This document shows, piece after piece, positions 31,532 to 38,625 of a DNA stretch of 49,104 nucleotides. The DNA lies in the IMG/VR virus record IMGVR_UViG_3300048088_000079, positions 1 through 49,104 of that record. One strand, given 5' to 3'. Origin of the DNA: a virus. The notes under the pieces were generated by a model. It was not told the DNA's origin. It did not search any database and saw nothing but the letters and a program-made list of their open reading frames with translations. How positions within the stretch are numbered: the stretch's first letter is position 1; every line of letters begins with the position of its first letter. Made by a program: the position numbers and the translations under genes.

Positions 31532-31554
31532 AGCGAATGCTCCAGAAGTCAAAC

Positions 31555-31572
31555 GGCCCGCCGAAGCGGGCC
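31555..31572 (-). terminator. Stem-loop after the tail tube gene
   Basis: GGCCCGC and GCGGGCC form a 7-bp stem with a TTCG tetraloop on the minus strand, followed by GTTTG. A weak terminator or 3'-end stabiliser for the abundant tube/sheath transcript. Confidence 0.6.
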
Positions 31573-31579
31573 TTTGCCA

Positions 31580-32011
31580 TTACAGCGGGGTCATGACGGC
31601 GCGCGCGAACGTGAATTCGACGACGGCCGGCTGCATGATTTTCTTACCCGCCGGCACCTTGTAAGACGTCATGTAGCCGTCTTTGTAGGAGTACCGGCGG
31701 CCCAGGCCCGGAATGCTGATCGTGACTTGCTGAAGCAGCTTCGTCCGGTTCGTCTGCTCGTACTGATAGATGTTTTCGAACAGCAGAAGCGAGGGCGAAT
31801 CGGCCTGCAGGGTCATGGTGAGCCCTGCGGCATTGAAGACGAAGCCCGCTGAGAGCTTGCCATCGATGCCCATGAGGTATTCGCCATTCTCGACCGCTGC
31901 GCCCTCGTAGGCGTCATCGGTCGCGTAGCCCTGGATTCGCTGCGCGCTCGGGTAGAGCGCTTCCGTCGTCATAGCCATCGACGAATTGGCGTTTGTGAGA
32001 GTTGCCGGCAT
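31580..32011 (-). CDS. Tail tube protein (DUF3277-like)
   Basis: A 143-residue beta-rich protein. GEYLMGIDGKLSAGFVFNAAGLTMTLQADSPS followed by NIYQYEQTNRTKLLQQVTISIP and a C-terminal FTFARAVM match tube proteins of the DUF3277 type. It lies directly after the sheath gene, as in contractile-tailed phages. It builds the inner tube. Confidence 0.75.
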   Translation of the reverse strand: MPATLTNANSSMAMTTEALYPSAQRIQGYATDDAYEGAAVENGEYLMGIDGKLSAGFVFNAAGLTMTLQADSPSLLLFENIYQYEQTNRTKLLQQVTISIPGLGRRYSYKDGYMTSYKVPAGKKIMQPAVVEFTFARAVMTPL

Positions 32012-32024
32012 TTTCGTCGACTCC

Positions 32025-33521
32025 TTAGATTACAGCGATGCTGTTGACGTTCAATTGCTGCACGCTGCCGCCGTCCGTGTACCAGAGCGTAGCTTGCGGG
32101 CTCGTGCGCTGTTGGCGCGCCTGCGCGACGTTCGCCGGGTCGCCAATCAGCAGATACCAGCCGTTGCTCTGCACAACGTCTGAGACGCCCTGACGGCCGG
32201 CCTGCGTGTTGATTTGCTGCGCCTGGCTTTGCGAGAGCGTGACGCCTGCACGAATGATGCCCGACGTGAGCGCTGCATTGATCACGTCCTCGCCGGCGCG
32301 GTACAACTCCGTGTAGCCGTCCTGGTTGTACGGGATCGAGTTGTAAGCGAGCATGGCTTCCCAAAACGCGCGCTGAAGTTCGCGGTTCAGGTAAATCTGG
32401 TCGAGATAAGTGTCGACCCAAAGGAACGAGCCCGACGCCGCGCCGTTGTAAAGCACGGTGTAGGTGTTCGCTGCGTTCGCGTATGCGCCCAGGTACGTGT
32501 ACTTGTTCGACAGTAGCGCGTTTGCGGTCGTCAGGTCGCTGACGGTCGCCGGGACGCCTGCATTGAACTGGCGGAAAGCGGCGGTCGTGCGGCCGTTCGC
32601 GACGTTGAAGTTGATCGACGCGGCATACCCCATTGCTGCGCCCGCCAGAAACTGCGTGCCGTAAATCGGCCAGGTGCCCTGATATGGCGTTGCGAACGCG
32701 ATTGCGCCGAACGATGCGGCATTGTTCGCCTGAATCGAAGCGGCTTCGGTATCCCAGGCGACGTACATGAACTGATAATTCAGGCCGCTGTTTGCGGTCG
32801 CGAACGCTTGACGATCGGCGATGATCGCAGCCCAGGCCGTCGTGAAGGTGCCCCAATTCGTGTCGAGTTGGATCGTGCGTTGCAGCGCGGTCGCGGGCGT
32901 GTCGGCGTTCGTGCCGGTTGTTACGATCGTCGCGCCCGACGCTTGCGACAGTCCGACATTCGCCGCGAGCGTGCCGCTCACATCGGTCGACGTCGCGGCG
33001 TTGCCGGTCGCAGTCGAGAGCAGCGTGAAGCGCCCGCGCTGCGCGTCGTAGGCGATCGAGAAATTCGGCGACGTGAAAGCGGCCTGCATGATCGTCGCGG
33101 CGTTCGCGAACGACGTTGCGGCGGACAGGTTGATGCTGCTCGACGTCGCGAGCGTGCCGCCGACGGTGACGATCAGCGTGCCGGTGAATGCCTGAAGCTG
33201 CGCGAGCGTGAGCGCGCCAAGCTGCGCGCCATACGAGCCGGCCGGCGTCGCCGTCAGGGCGTATCCCGAGAACTTCAGCACGTACGGCAATTGGCCGCCG
33301 TTGACGATGCCAGGGAAGTAGCCGTTCGCGATCGTCGTTTCCGGCGCGTTCGGGCCGAACCATTTCGAGACGTCGGCGGCCGTGAAGAAACTTTTCGGCG
33401 TGCCGGGCGGGATGCTGGCGTCTTGCGTGAAGACGAGGCCAGAAAGACGCGAAGGCGCGCCGCCGGCCGCGATCACGCCTGGCAGGATGGATACAACCTG
33501 ACTGATCGGGATAGTGGACAT
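32025..33521 (-). CDS. Tail sheath protein (DUF3383-like)
   Basis: A 498-residue protein. N-terminal PISQVVSILPGVIAAGGAPS and FTAADVSKWFGPNAPET, the middle AAFRQFNAGVPATVSDLTTANAL, and C-terminal blocks (YLDQIYLNRELQRAFWEAML, TELYRAGEDVINAALTSGIIR) match the DUF3383 sheath family. It forms the contractile outer tail and defines the phage as a myovirus type. It is preceded by an extended -10 promoter and a 260-bp gene-free stretch. Confidence 0.85.
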   Translation of the reverse strand: MSTIPISQVVSILPGVIAAGGAPSRLSGLVFTQDASIPPGTPKSFFTAADVSKWFGPNAPETTIANGYFPGIVNGGQLPYVLKFSGYALTATPAGSYGAQLGALTLAQLQAFTGTLIVTVGGTLATSSSINLSAATSFANAATIMQAAFTSPNFSIAYDAQRGRFTLLSTATGNAATSTDVSGTLAANVGLSQASGATIVTTGTNADTPATALQRTIQLDTNWGTFTTAWAAIIADRQAFATANSGLNYQFMYVAWDTEAASIQANNAASFGAIAFATPYQGTWPIYGTQFLAGAAMGYAASINFNVANGRTTAAFRQFNAGVPATVSDLTTANALLSNKYTYLGAYANAANTYTVLYNGAASGSFLWVDTYLDQIYLNRELQRAFWEAMLAYNSIPYNQDGYTELYRAGEDVINAALTSGIIRAGVTLSQSQAQQINTQAGRQGVSDVVQSNGWYLLIGDPANVAQARQQRTSPQATLWYTDGGSVQQLNVNSIAVI

Positions 33522-33578
33522 TCTTTGATGCTCCGTGAGCGGGCGCGCGCCCGATTGATAAAGGCTATTGCTGCGGCG

Positions 33579-33587
33579 ATTCTATCA
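33579..33587 (-). promoter_or_regulatory. Extended -10 promoter before the sheath gene
   Basis: Reading leftward, TGATAGAAT gives an extended -10 (TGn plus TAGAAT). No good -35 at 17 bp, but TTGACG boxes lie farther upstream in two AGCGTCAAG repeats (33615-33623 and 33645-33653 on the plus strand, 30 bp apart). It would give the abundant sheath and tube genes their own transcript. Confidence 0.5.
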
Positions 33588-33849
33588 GCAAAACCATTAA
33601 CGGAAAAGCGAGATAGCGTCAAGCATTAGGCTACAATTCAACCAAGCGTCAAGAAAGAATCCGACGACGCGCGCACGGCGGGCAAAAGCGCAAGCACCGC
33701 GCCGACGTGCAGCGTTAGGAGAACGGGACTGCGTGAGCCCTAGTAACCGTGTCGACCGCAGTCGGGCTTTGAGTGCCCGGAGAGAACGCCGATGCGTGCG
33801 CAAGCTAGGCTGATTCGAAGCGGCCCGCGATTCTGCTAGATGTCAAAAC
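33588..33849. other. Gene-free region with repeats and hairpins
   Basis: About 260 bp between a terminator and the sheath promoter. It holds two direct AGCGTCAAG repeats 30 bp apart and potential RNA stems: GACTGCG/CGCAGTC (33727-33733/33757-33763) and CGGGC/GCCCG (33763-33767/33775-33779). No convincing ORF, tRNA or promoter-terminator pair. It could be an upstream regulatory region or encode an unrecognised RNA. Confidence 0.4.
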
Positions 33850-33871
33850 AAACGGCCCGAAAGGGCCGTTT
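33850..33871 (-). terminator. Rho-independent terminator of the neck gene cluster
   Basis: AAACGGCCC and GGGCCGTTT form a 9-bp stem with a 4-base loop; on the minus strand GTTTTG follows. It begins two bases after the stop codon of the 33873 gene. Confidence 0.85.
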
Positions 33872-33872
33872 C

Positions 33873-34436
33873 TCATTGCAGCGGTAGATCGTCGGCGACG
33901 ATGATGTCCGTCGGCACGGCGTCGACAAAGAAGTCTTGCGGCAGGCTGACGACAGTGTTCGTCTGCAGGTACAGCTTGCACATGAAGCGCTGCTCATACT
34001 GATTTTCGCCGTTGACGAGATTCAATTGATCGGGCTCGTCGGCGTACAGCGGCGTAATGATCGAGCCGTCAAGCTGATCGCACGCCCACATTGAGCGCCA
34101 CGCAATTGTGATGATGTCGGCGTTGTTCGCGCCGTCTTGCCCGTAACAATCCACCTGATAACTGTATGTCGTGCCGCGCGTGACGTTGACGACGCCCGTC
34201 GTCGGGTCGAGCGTCGACGGCACGTAATCGCGCCGCGCCTGGTCCTGGCGCTGCTTGATGCCCGGATTAATCACGATGTACGAGCCGACCCCGGCCGTCG
34301 ACTGGTTCGGTGTCGCGGTCTGGTTCTGATAGCCCTTGAAAATGTTCGCCGCGTAGCTCGGATCGAACAGCGAGGCGATGAAGCCCCAAAGCGCGTCGAA
34401 GGCCTGGTCTTCAGTATTGAGCAGTACGGCCGGCAT
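33873..34436 (-). CDS. Neck/tail terminator-like protein
   Basis: A 187-residue protein. Helical start (TEDQAFDALWGFIASLFD), then YIVINPGIKQRQDQARRDYVPSTL and RGTTYSYQVDCYG, then ADIITIAWRSMWACDQL. This layout resembles gp12-like neck terminator proteins placed just before the sheath gene. It would cap the tail tube and join it to the neck. The assignment is by pattern and position. Confidence 0.55.
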   Translation of the reverse strand: MPAVLLNTEDQAFDALWGFIASLFDPSYAANIFKGYQNQTATPNQSTAGVGSYIVINPGIKQRQDQARRDYVPSTLDPTTGVVNVTRGTTYSYQVDCYGQDGANNADIITIAWRSMWACDQLDGSIITPLYADEPDQLNLVNGENQYEQRFMCKLYLQTNTVVSLPQDFFVDAVPTDIIVADDLPLQ

Positions 34437-34882
34437 TATGGATTCGCTCCGTTCGCGATGTTCTTGACGTAATCGGCGATCGTCGCCGCGTTAAGCTGCT
34501 GTGTCACTTCGAGCGCGCACCAAGACGGTTGATTCTCGCCCCACCACTCCAATACCTGCGTGACGAGATACCAGCCGGCGCGATTCGACGGGCCCGGCAC
34601 GTACACGACTGAACCGCCATTGTTCGACGGCCGATCCAAGTCGGAAAAGTTGCCGTACGCGTAGACGGTCAAATAGCCCGCGTCGCGCATCACGCCTTCC
34701 TCATGCCGTAGCGGATCGTGTTTCTGTGCCTGCATTTGCAGCATAGCCGAGACGGGCGTGAATGTCGGCGTCAAGATACCGCGCACGTTCGTGCGGCCGG
34801 TCGAGACGTAGACCGTGCCGGGCGTGTCTTCGTTTAGCGCAGTGATCGCGCCGCGTACGATGTCATGAAAGTTGAGATTCAT
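34436..34882 (-). CDS. Head-tail connector or neck protein
   Basis: A 148-residue beta-rich protein (NVRGILTPTFTPVSAMLQMQAQ, YLTVYAYGNFSDL, WYLVTQVLEWWG). It overlaps its neighbours by 1 and 4 bases, within the neck cluster between DUF4054 and the tail terminator. The exact role (head closure or stopper) cannot be assigned from sequence alone. Confidence 0.55.
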   Translation of the reverse strand: MNLNFHDIVRGAITALNEDTPGTVYVSTGRTNVRGILTPTFTPVSAMLQMQAQKHDPLRHEEGVMRDAGYLTVYAYGNFSDLDRPSNNGGSVVYVPGPSNRAGWYLVTQVLEWWGENQPSWCALEVTQQLNAATIADYVKNIANGANP

Positions 34883-35064
34883 TGCGCATTCCGGCCGTCG
34901 GCCACGCTCGTTACCGTATAAGGCCAGCCCGGGTCAAACGGCAGCGGGCTAGTGCTCGGCGCGACGACGGGCCCGTACGACGTGCGTGCGGCTTCCAGCA
35001 GCGCAATCCGGTGCTCAAGCATGGCGATGCGATGCAGTATCGCGTTCATTTCTTCTTTATTCAT
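34879..35064 (-). CDS. Small coiled-coil protein, 61 aa
   Basis: MNKEEMNAILHRIAMLEHRI starts a short coiled coil (LEHRIALLEAARTS), followed by a Pro-rich tail (STSPLPFDPGWPY). It overlaps both neighbours by 4 bases. Perhaps a minor structural or assembly factor. No family recognised. Confidence 0.6.
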   Translation of the reverse strand: MNKEEMNAILHRIAMLEHRIALLEAARTSYGPVVAPSTSPLPFDPGWPYTVTSVADGRNAQ

Positions 35065-35558
35065 TTGAACAATCCTAACGGGTCGCCGTTGTCATCTATC
35101 ACTTCGGATTCAATCGACTTCAGCAAGTGCGACGTCCAAATCAACCCCTTGTTAAAGCCCTTGACTTCAGCCCAATCTTCTTTGTTGTCCGCAGGCCAGG
35201 AATTGATCGTGTGCTGAATGTCTTCTTTCATGACCTGGCCGATCGTCATGAACGCCTCGGAGAGTGACATTCCGTTCGTCAGAAGCGTCACCACGCCGTC
35301 GACCCATTCTTGTCTGTGCGCTGCGACGGTCGTCTGCATGAAAGGCCGTGCGGGCGCTTTTGACGTGCCGTATTCAAGTGACGCGGCGATCGTCGCGACG
35401 TGCATGCCGGCGCGCGGATCAGGAAAGTCTTTGCCCGTCTTCGCGTTGCGCACCATCAACGGCGGATAGGTCGCATTTTCGAGTACGCCGGCTTTCACGC
35501 CCATCGATTGATAGTCGAGGCTTTCCGGCAACTTGAGCCCGCGCCGCGTGACAGTCAT
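35061..35558 (-). CDS. Head-tail joining protein candidate (HK97 gp10-like layout)
   Basis: A 165-residue protein; ATG at 35558 is in ATGA overlap with the preceding small gene. LEYGTSKAPARPFMQTTVAAHRQEW is close to the motif of HK97 gp10-like/virion morphogenesis proteins (EFGT...PARPF...). C-terminal KGLIWTSHLLKSIESEVI also fits. It would sit in the neck region. Confidence 0.65.
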   Translation of the reverse strand: MTVTRRGLKLPESLDYQSMGVKAGVLENATYPPLMVRNAKTGKDFPDPRAGMHVATIAASLEYGTSKAPARPFMQTTVAAHRQEWVDGVVTLLTNGMSLSEAFMTIGQVMKEDIQHTINSWPADNKEDWAEVKGFNKGLIWTSHLLKSIESEVIDDNGDPLGLFK

Positions 35559-35692
35559 AGCGACGCTTCCATAGTCCAAGGGTAACGCCAGTAACGCCCG
35601 CAGTCGAAGAATCGAACTACTCCTAGGTGGCGGCCGACAAATACGTGCGCGCTCGCGCACGTTTGCCGGCGGCGGTGTTTGCGCATGCTCAT
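35555..35692 (-). CDS. Small basic hypothetical protein, 45 aa
   Basis: Starts MSMRKHRRRQTCASAHVF and ends YPWTMEASL. Arg- and aromatic-rich. ATGA overlaps at both ends place it in a tight chain with the 28-aa gene and the gp10-like gene. No family recognised. Confidence 0.55.
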   Translation of the reverse strand: MSMRKHRRRQTCASAHVFVGRHLGVVRFFDCGRYWRYPWTMEASL

Positions 35693-35775
35693 TTGCGTGA
35701 CAGCCAGCGCTGAAAGCGGCCGAAAGCCGCGATCAGTGATCCGAGTTTGCGCAGGGCGTCGACGAACTGAAACAT
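35689..35775 (-). CDS. Micro-protein, 28 aa
   Basis: MFQFVDALRKLGSLIAAFG then RFQRWLSRK. It looks like an amphipathic, basic helix. Its start shares a base with the stop of the DUF4054 gene and its stop overlaps the next start by 4 bases; this coupling is the main support. Confidence 0.5.
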   Translation of the reverse strand: MFQFVDALRKLGSLIAAFGRFQRWLSRK

Positions 35776-36242
35776 CAAATACCCCCAGGCACGTTCGGCG
35801 TCGGCACGCCGAACGCCTTGGAGAATCCGACGCCCGAACCGCCGAGGGCGATGTACGTCGCCGAGCGGAAACGCGCCGTGACGGTCCAAAACATCGCGCC
35901 GTACTTCGTCTGCAGGAACCAGGCAGCCATCATTGACCCTTCCGGCACCTTGTACTCTGACGCGAAGCTGACCGTACCTTCGGTCGCGTTGCTGATGCGG
36001 CCCGGCGGTGTGTTGTTCGCCGTCGGTGTGTCGGAAACGCCAAAAATCAACAGCAAGTGCGCAATGAGCATGTAGAAAAGCTGCGTCCGATAGTCGACGT
36101 CCATCACGGGCGATCCGTCCGTGTTGTCGAGAATCGATTGCTCCGCGATCGTGAACATGATCGTACAGCGCGCGTCGCTCACTGCGGCGAATTCGGGATA
36201 GGTCGCTTTGAAGTCAGACGGATCGAATGTGATGACAGCCAT
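35775..36242 (-). CDS. DUF4054 head-tail adaptor
   Basis: A 155-residue protein. FDPSDFKATYPEFAAVSDA, then LFYMLIAHLLLIFG and VSFASEYKVPEGSMMAAWFLQTKYG, then a Gly/Pro C-terminus matches DUF4054, an adaptor family of myoviral connectors. GGAGG lies 8 bases before the ATG. Confidence 0.8.
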   Translation of the reverse strand: MAVITFDPSDFKATYPEFAAVSDARCTIMFTIAEQSILDNTDGSPVMDVDYRTQLFYMLIAHLLLIFGVSDTPTANNTPPGRISNATEGTVSFASEYKVPEGSMMAAWFLQTKYGAMFWTVTARFRSATYIALGGSGVGFSKAFGVPTPNVPGGI

Positions 36243-36268
36243 AGCGGCCTACCTCCGTGATGTTGCGC

Positions 36269-36667
36269 TTAACGCGTCGGGCCCAAATCGGCGGTGCCTT
36301 CCGGCTGAATGATACTTGCGCCGCGCGTCTCGTTCGGATTCTTCGGATCGATTTTGTTGAATCCGGCGTTGACGTCCGCGCGCTCTTCAGCCTTGTCCGC
36401 AACGCTGTCGGCGTCGGGCAACGCGAAGACGTGCTCGTTCTGCAGCCACAGTGCGTCGGCGTGGCACATTTGGATCGCGAGCCAGTCATCGGCCGAAATG
36501 TTCGTCATGCCGTGCTCGGCGACGGCGAAACGCGAATAGCGCCCGTGCAGCTTGATGAAACGCTCGCGATAGTCGCCGACCGGCGGAATTCGAACGGTGA
36601 TGCCCTGGGGCAGTTTGCAGGCGACACGAACCGTGTCGTTGCCGGCGCGCTTCTTTGCGGTAGCCAT
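36269..36667 (-). CDS. Hypothetical protein of the neck region, 132 aa
   Basis: ATG at 36667. Starts MATAKKRAGNDTVRVACKLP; LPQGITVRI and KLHGRYSRFAVAEHGMTNI are typical of small proteins located between capsid and adaptor genes. The C-terminus is polar (NPNETRGASIIQPEGTADLG). Function unknown; probably virion-associated. Confidence 0.6.
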   Translation of the reverse strand: MATAKKRAGNDTVRVACKLPQGITVRIPPVGDYRERFIKLHGRYSRFAVAEHGMTNISADDWLAIQMCHADALWLQNEHVFALPDADSVADKAEERADVNAGFNKIDPKNPNETRGASIIQPEGTADLGPTR

Positions 36668-36690
36668 TATTCGATTCTCCAAAAGTGAAA

Positions 36691-36709
36691 GGGCCGCACG
36701 TAGCGGCCC
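36691..36709 (-). terminator. Stem-loop terminator
   Basis: GGGCCGC and GCGGCCC form a 7-bp stem with a 5-base loop, followed on the minus strand by TTTC. It separates the small-gene cluster at 36.7-38.4 kb from the neck genes. Confidence 0.65.
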
Positions 36710-36727
36710 GGTAAGTTTAGCGTAAAG

Positions 36728-36877
36728 TCAGCCCGGCGTAAAATACTGCATCGCGCGTTTCTCGTTCATGACGCGGCAGAAGTGTGTCGTAACATACCAC
36801 GCCGTCGGCTGAACGAAGGCCGATGGGCGTACCGTCCACACCCACTTCTCGCCATCGAAGAAGATATGCGGCTTCAT
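36728..36877 (-). CDS. Small hypothetical protein, 49 aa
   Basis: Start ATG at 36877 overlaps the previous stop by 4 bases. MKPHIFFDGEKWVWTVRPSA, ending AMQYFTPG; aromatic-rich, one beta sheet likely. Similar short proteins occur in phage accessory regions. No function can be given. Confidence 0.6.
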   Translation of the reverse strand: MKPHIFFDGEKWVWTVRPSAFVQPTAWYVTTHFCRVMNEKRAMQYFTPG

Positions 36878-37182
36878 TGCGGTCGCCCGAGTGATGTGAC
36901 GTCGCAGCCGATGTCGAGATAGCGCATAGCTATCGCACGGTCGCCAGTGATAAACGGGCCGGGCGACGTGCCGTCGACGAGCCAAGCGCACGCCTGATTC
37001 GTCGCGCAGGCGATCAGCGGCGAGAACACAGCGGAATACATGCGGCTGTCCGTCGTGTGTTCCGTGCGTTCTTCGAGCGTCAGGAACGATTGCTCGTGGT
37101 CGCCATTACTCCAATGGATATCGGCCGCGTAGCCCATGATGACGTGCTCGACGCAGACGGCGACTTCAGTTTGCACGGTCAT
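36874..37182 (-). CDS. Hypothetical protein, 102 aa
   Basis: GGAG lies 7 bases before the ATG at 37182. Starts MTVQTEVAVCVEHVIMGYAA. Beta-rich with three Cys (CVEH, IACATNQACAW). It overlaps the downstream 49-aa gene by 4 bases. No family recognised. Confidence 0.6.
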   Translation of the reverse strand: MTVQTEVAVCVEHVIMGYAADIHWSNGDHEQSFLTLEERTEHTTDSRMYSAVFSPLIACATNQACAWLVDGTSPGPFITGDRAIAMRYLDIGCDVTSLGRPQ

Positions 37183-37390
37183 AGTCTGCTCCGTGCTCGG
37201 CAATGAAAGGGATTGCCGAGTATAAGGTAATGTCGCCGTTCGAGCGGTGTTCCGCTGCCAGCGCCTGCCGCACAAATATAGCATCCGTGAACGGGTAGAA
37301 ACGGCCGTACACGATGTACCCTGGACTGCGCGAGTCGCCGCCGCCGATGAGACGGCGCAAGCAGATATGGGGTTTGTCGGAGCGTCTCAT
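37166..37390 (-). CDS. Hypothetical protein, 74 aa
   Basis: Starts MRRSDKPHICLRRLIGGGDS and has YIVYGRFYPFTDAIFVRQAL. It overlaps both neighbours (17 and 4 bases). Possibly a small alpha/beta protein; no family recognised. Confidence 0.6.
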   Translation of the reverse strand: MRRSDKPHICLRRLIGGGDSRSPGYIVYGRFYPFTDAIFVRQALAAEHRSNGDITLYSAIPFIAEHGADYDRAN

Positions 37391-37644
37391 GCTGCGACTT
37401 CCTTTGTCTCGCGCTGAATGGCGTTCGCGTCGGCGATGACACGCTGACAGGTAGCCTTGCGCCCGACAATCTCGGCACGCATGCCGAGCAGTAGCGCGAC
37501 GAGTGCGCCGGCGCGCGGCAGATTTTCGGCCGCCGTTTGATAGGTGGTGACCAGCGATGACAAGTCATCGAGAATTTCAATCTCTTTGAGCGCGTCGCGC
37601 TCCATTGCCTGCATACGCTCTTTGATATATTCCGTCATGCACAT
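37387..37644 (-). CDS. Helical hypothetical protein, 85 aa
   Basis: ATG at 37644 chosen because AAGG lies 4-5 bases upstream. MCMTEYIKERMQAMERDALKE and the following heptads predict two long helices (coiled coil). First gene after the promoter at 37687-37715. The Shine-Dalgarno lies in one arm of a 13-bp inverted repeat. Confidence 0.6.
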   Translation of the reverse strand: MCMTEYIKERMQAMERDALKEIEILDDLSSLVTTYQTAAENLPRAGALVALLLGMRAEIVGRKATCQRVIADANAIQRETKEVAA

Positions 37645-37648
37645 GATG

Positions 37649-37715
37649 CCTTAGCCCCGTAAGTTGTTTGAGTGACTACGGGGCTAAGGTTAGTCTGATG
37701 TTAATACAATGTCAA
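37649..37715 (-). promoter_or_regulatory. Leftward promoter TTGACA-17-TAACCT with 13-bp inverted repeat
   Basis: On the minus strand TTGACA is at 37715-37710 and TAACCT at 37692-37687, spacer 17 bp. CCTTAGCCCCGTA (37649-37661) and TACGGGGCTAAGG (37677-37689) are perfect 13-bp arms. One arm overlaps the -10 box and the other contains the ribosome site of the 37644 gene. Operator action on DNA is favoured because the start site lies inside one arm. Confidence 0.7.
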
Positions 37716-38359
37716 GCAGCAAGTCGCTCTTTCTGTTCGTCTTCGTCTAGTTCCTCGATGTGCCCGTCGCCGCCTACTTTGAAGCCCTGCTCGGCAAGCG
37801 TCTCCGCCATCATTTGCTCGGCCATGCGCATGAGCGAGAGACTCGCCTCGATCAGATCAGCGCGCGTTGCCGTCGGCGGTATCACGATGTCGAGATTCGC
37901 CGTCTTGACGTGGCGCGTGCCTTCCGGTTCTGGCCGCTCGCCGCGTTCGCGCCGCGCCTGCTTTCCAACTTTGCCGCAAATTTCAAGAATCTCGTTCGTC
38001 GACTTGATTTTCAGCGGCTCCAGCTTGGCGACGACTGCATTGATGATTTCCATGCGCGCCTTGCCTTCGACCCATTTTTCGACCGTTTGCGGGTCGTCAT
38101 GATTCAGGAATTCGAACAGCGCGAAGGCCGCCGTGATGCGTCGATTGACGGACTTCCAGTCCAGGTCGCCGGGCTGACTGCTCTTGTATCCGACTTCGGC
38201 GAAGATCTCGCACATCAGGGCACGCGAGACGCGCTTCGCTTGCTTGGCGTCCAGGTGCACCGCAAACGTCACGGCGACTTCGTATTGCAAAGCCGTCTTG
38301 CGGGAGAGAGCGGCGTTCGAAAGGGCGGTCGTGAAAGCCTTCAGGTTTGAGCGGTTCAT
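37712..38359 (-). CDS. Hypothetical protein, 215 aa, possible regulator
   Basis: Starts MNRSNLKAFTTALSNAALSR. Mostly helical: AKQAKRVSRALMCEIFAEVGYKS and LDWKSVNRRITAAFALFEFL could be DNA-binding helices. The C-terminus is acidic (HIEELDEDEQKERLAA). It has a private promoter with TGTGCAAG-type sites, a 150-base leader, and terminators before it. This isolation in the late arm suggests regulation, but no family is recognised. Confidence 0.55.
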   Translation of the reverse strand: MNRSNLKAFTTALSNAALSRKTALQYEVAVTFAVHLDAKQAKRVSRALMCEIFAEVGYKSSQPGDLDWKSVNRRITAAFALFEFLNHDDPQTVEKWVEGKARMEIINAVVAKLEPLKIKSTNEILEICGKVGKQARRERGERPEPEGTRHVKTANLDIVIPPTATRADLIEASLSLMRMAEQMMAETLAEQGFKVGGDGHIEELDEDEQKERLAA

Positions 38360-38461
38360 GATCGTTCGTCCTATTCTGGTTTCAGGTTTCGGGGCTGCCG
38401 GGTGCCTCCCCTCAGAAACAAGTCTAGGTAAACGGTAACGGGAAGTTAAGTTGATTGTCGC

Positions 38462-38476
38462 TATTGCAGCGCAATA
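38462..38476. promoter_or_regulatory. Palindrome TATTGC-AGC-GCAATA in the 37712 gene leader
   Basis: Six-base arms with a 3-base centre, about 30 bases downstream of the -10 box of the leftward promoter at 38507-38535. Operator-like; the sequence also fits a short RNA hairpin. Confidence 0.35.
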
Positions 38477-38506
38477 TCGATAGTCTAAACTAAGGCCATT
38501 ATCACA

Positions 38507-38544
38507 ATACTATCGTACAAAAGTAAAGTGTGCAAGTGCGCAAG
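38507..38544 (-). promoter_or_regulatory. Leftward promoter TTGCAC-17-TAGTAT with tandem TGyGCAAG sites
   Basis: On the minus strand TTGCAC is at 38535-38530 and TAGTAT at 38512-38507, spacer 17 bp. On the plus strand TGTGCAAG (38529-38536) and TGCGCAAG (38537-38544) are adjacent 8-bp direct repeats covering the -35. The same octamer flanks the 142-bp module at 19.4 kb. Confidence 0.5.
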
Positions 38545-38563
38545 CGAAATTCCCGGTAAAAGA

Positions 38564-38585
38564 AAACCCCGCCGAAGCGGGGTTT
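38564..38585 (-). terminator. Rho-independent terminator of the capsid transcript
   Basis: AAACCCCGC and GCGGGGTTT form a 9-bp stem with a TTCG loop on the minus strand, followed by TCTTTTA. It lies between the capsid gene and the promoter of the 37712 gene. Confidence 0.9.
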
Positions 38586-38600
38586 GTAACACTCTGTTTC

Positions 38601-38620
38601 AGCCCTACTTTCGTAGGGCT
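38601..38620 (-). terminator. Stem-loop directly after the major capsid gene
   Basis: AGCCCTAC and GTAGGGCT form an 8-bp stem with a GAAA loop on the minus strand. It precedes the stronger terminator by 15 bases. The tandem hairpins may both stop transcription and protect the capsid mRNA 3' end. Confidence 0.65.
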
Positions 38621-38625
38621 TTCAA

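Noticed and set aside
31969-33363. 464-codon frame on the minus strand overlapping the sheath gene in another frame
   Set aside because: Very rich in Arg and His without domains; the sheath reading frame explains the region.
33700-33840. tRNA near TTCGAA at 33814-33819
   Set aside because: The flanking 5-base arms do not pair as a T-stem on either strand and no acceptor stem is found.
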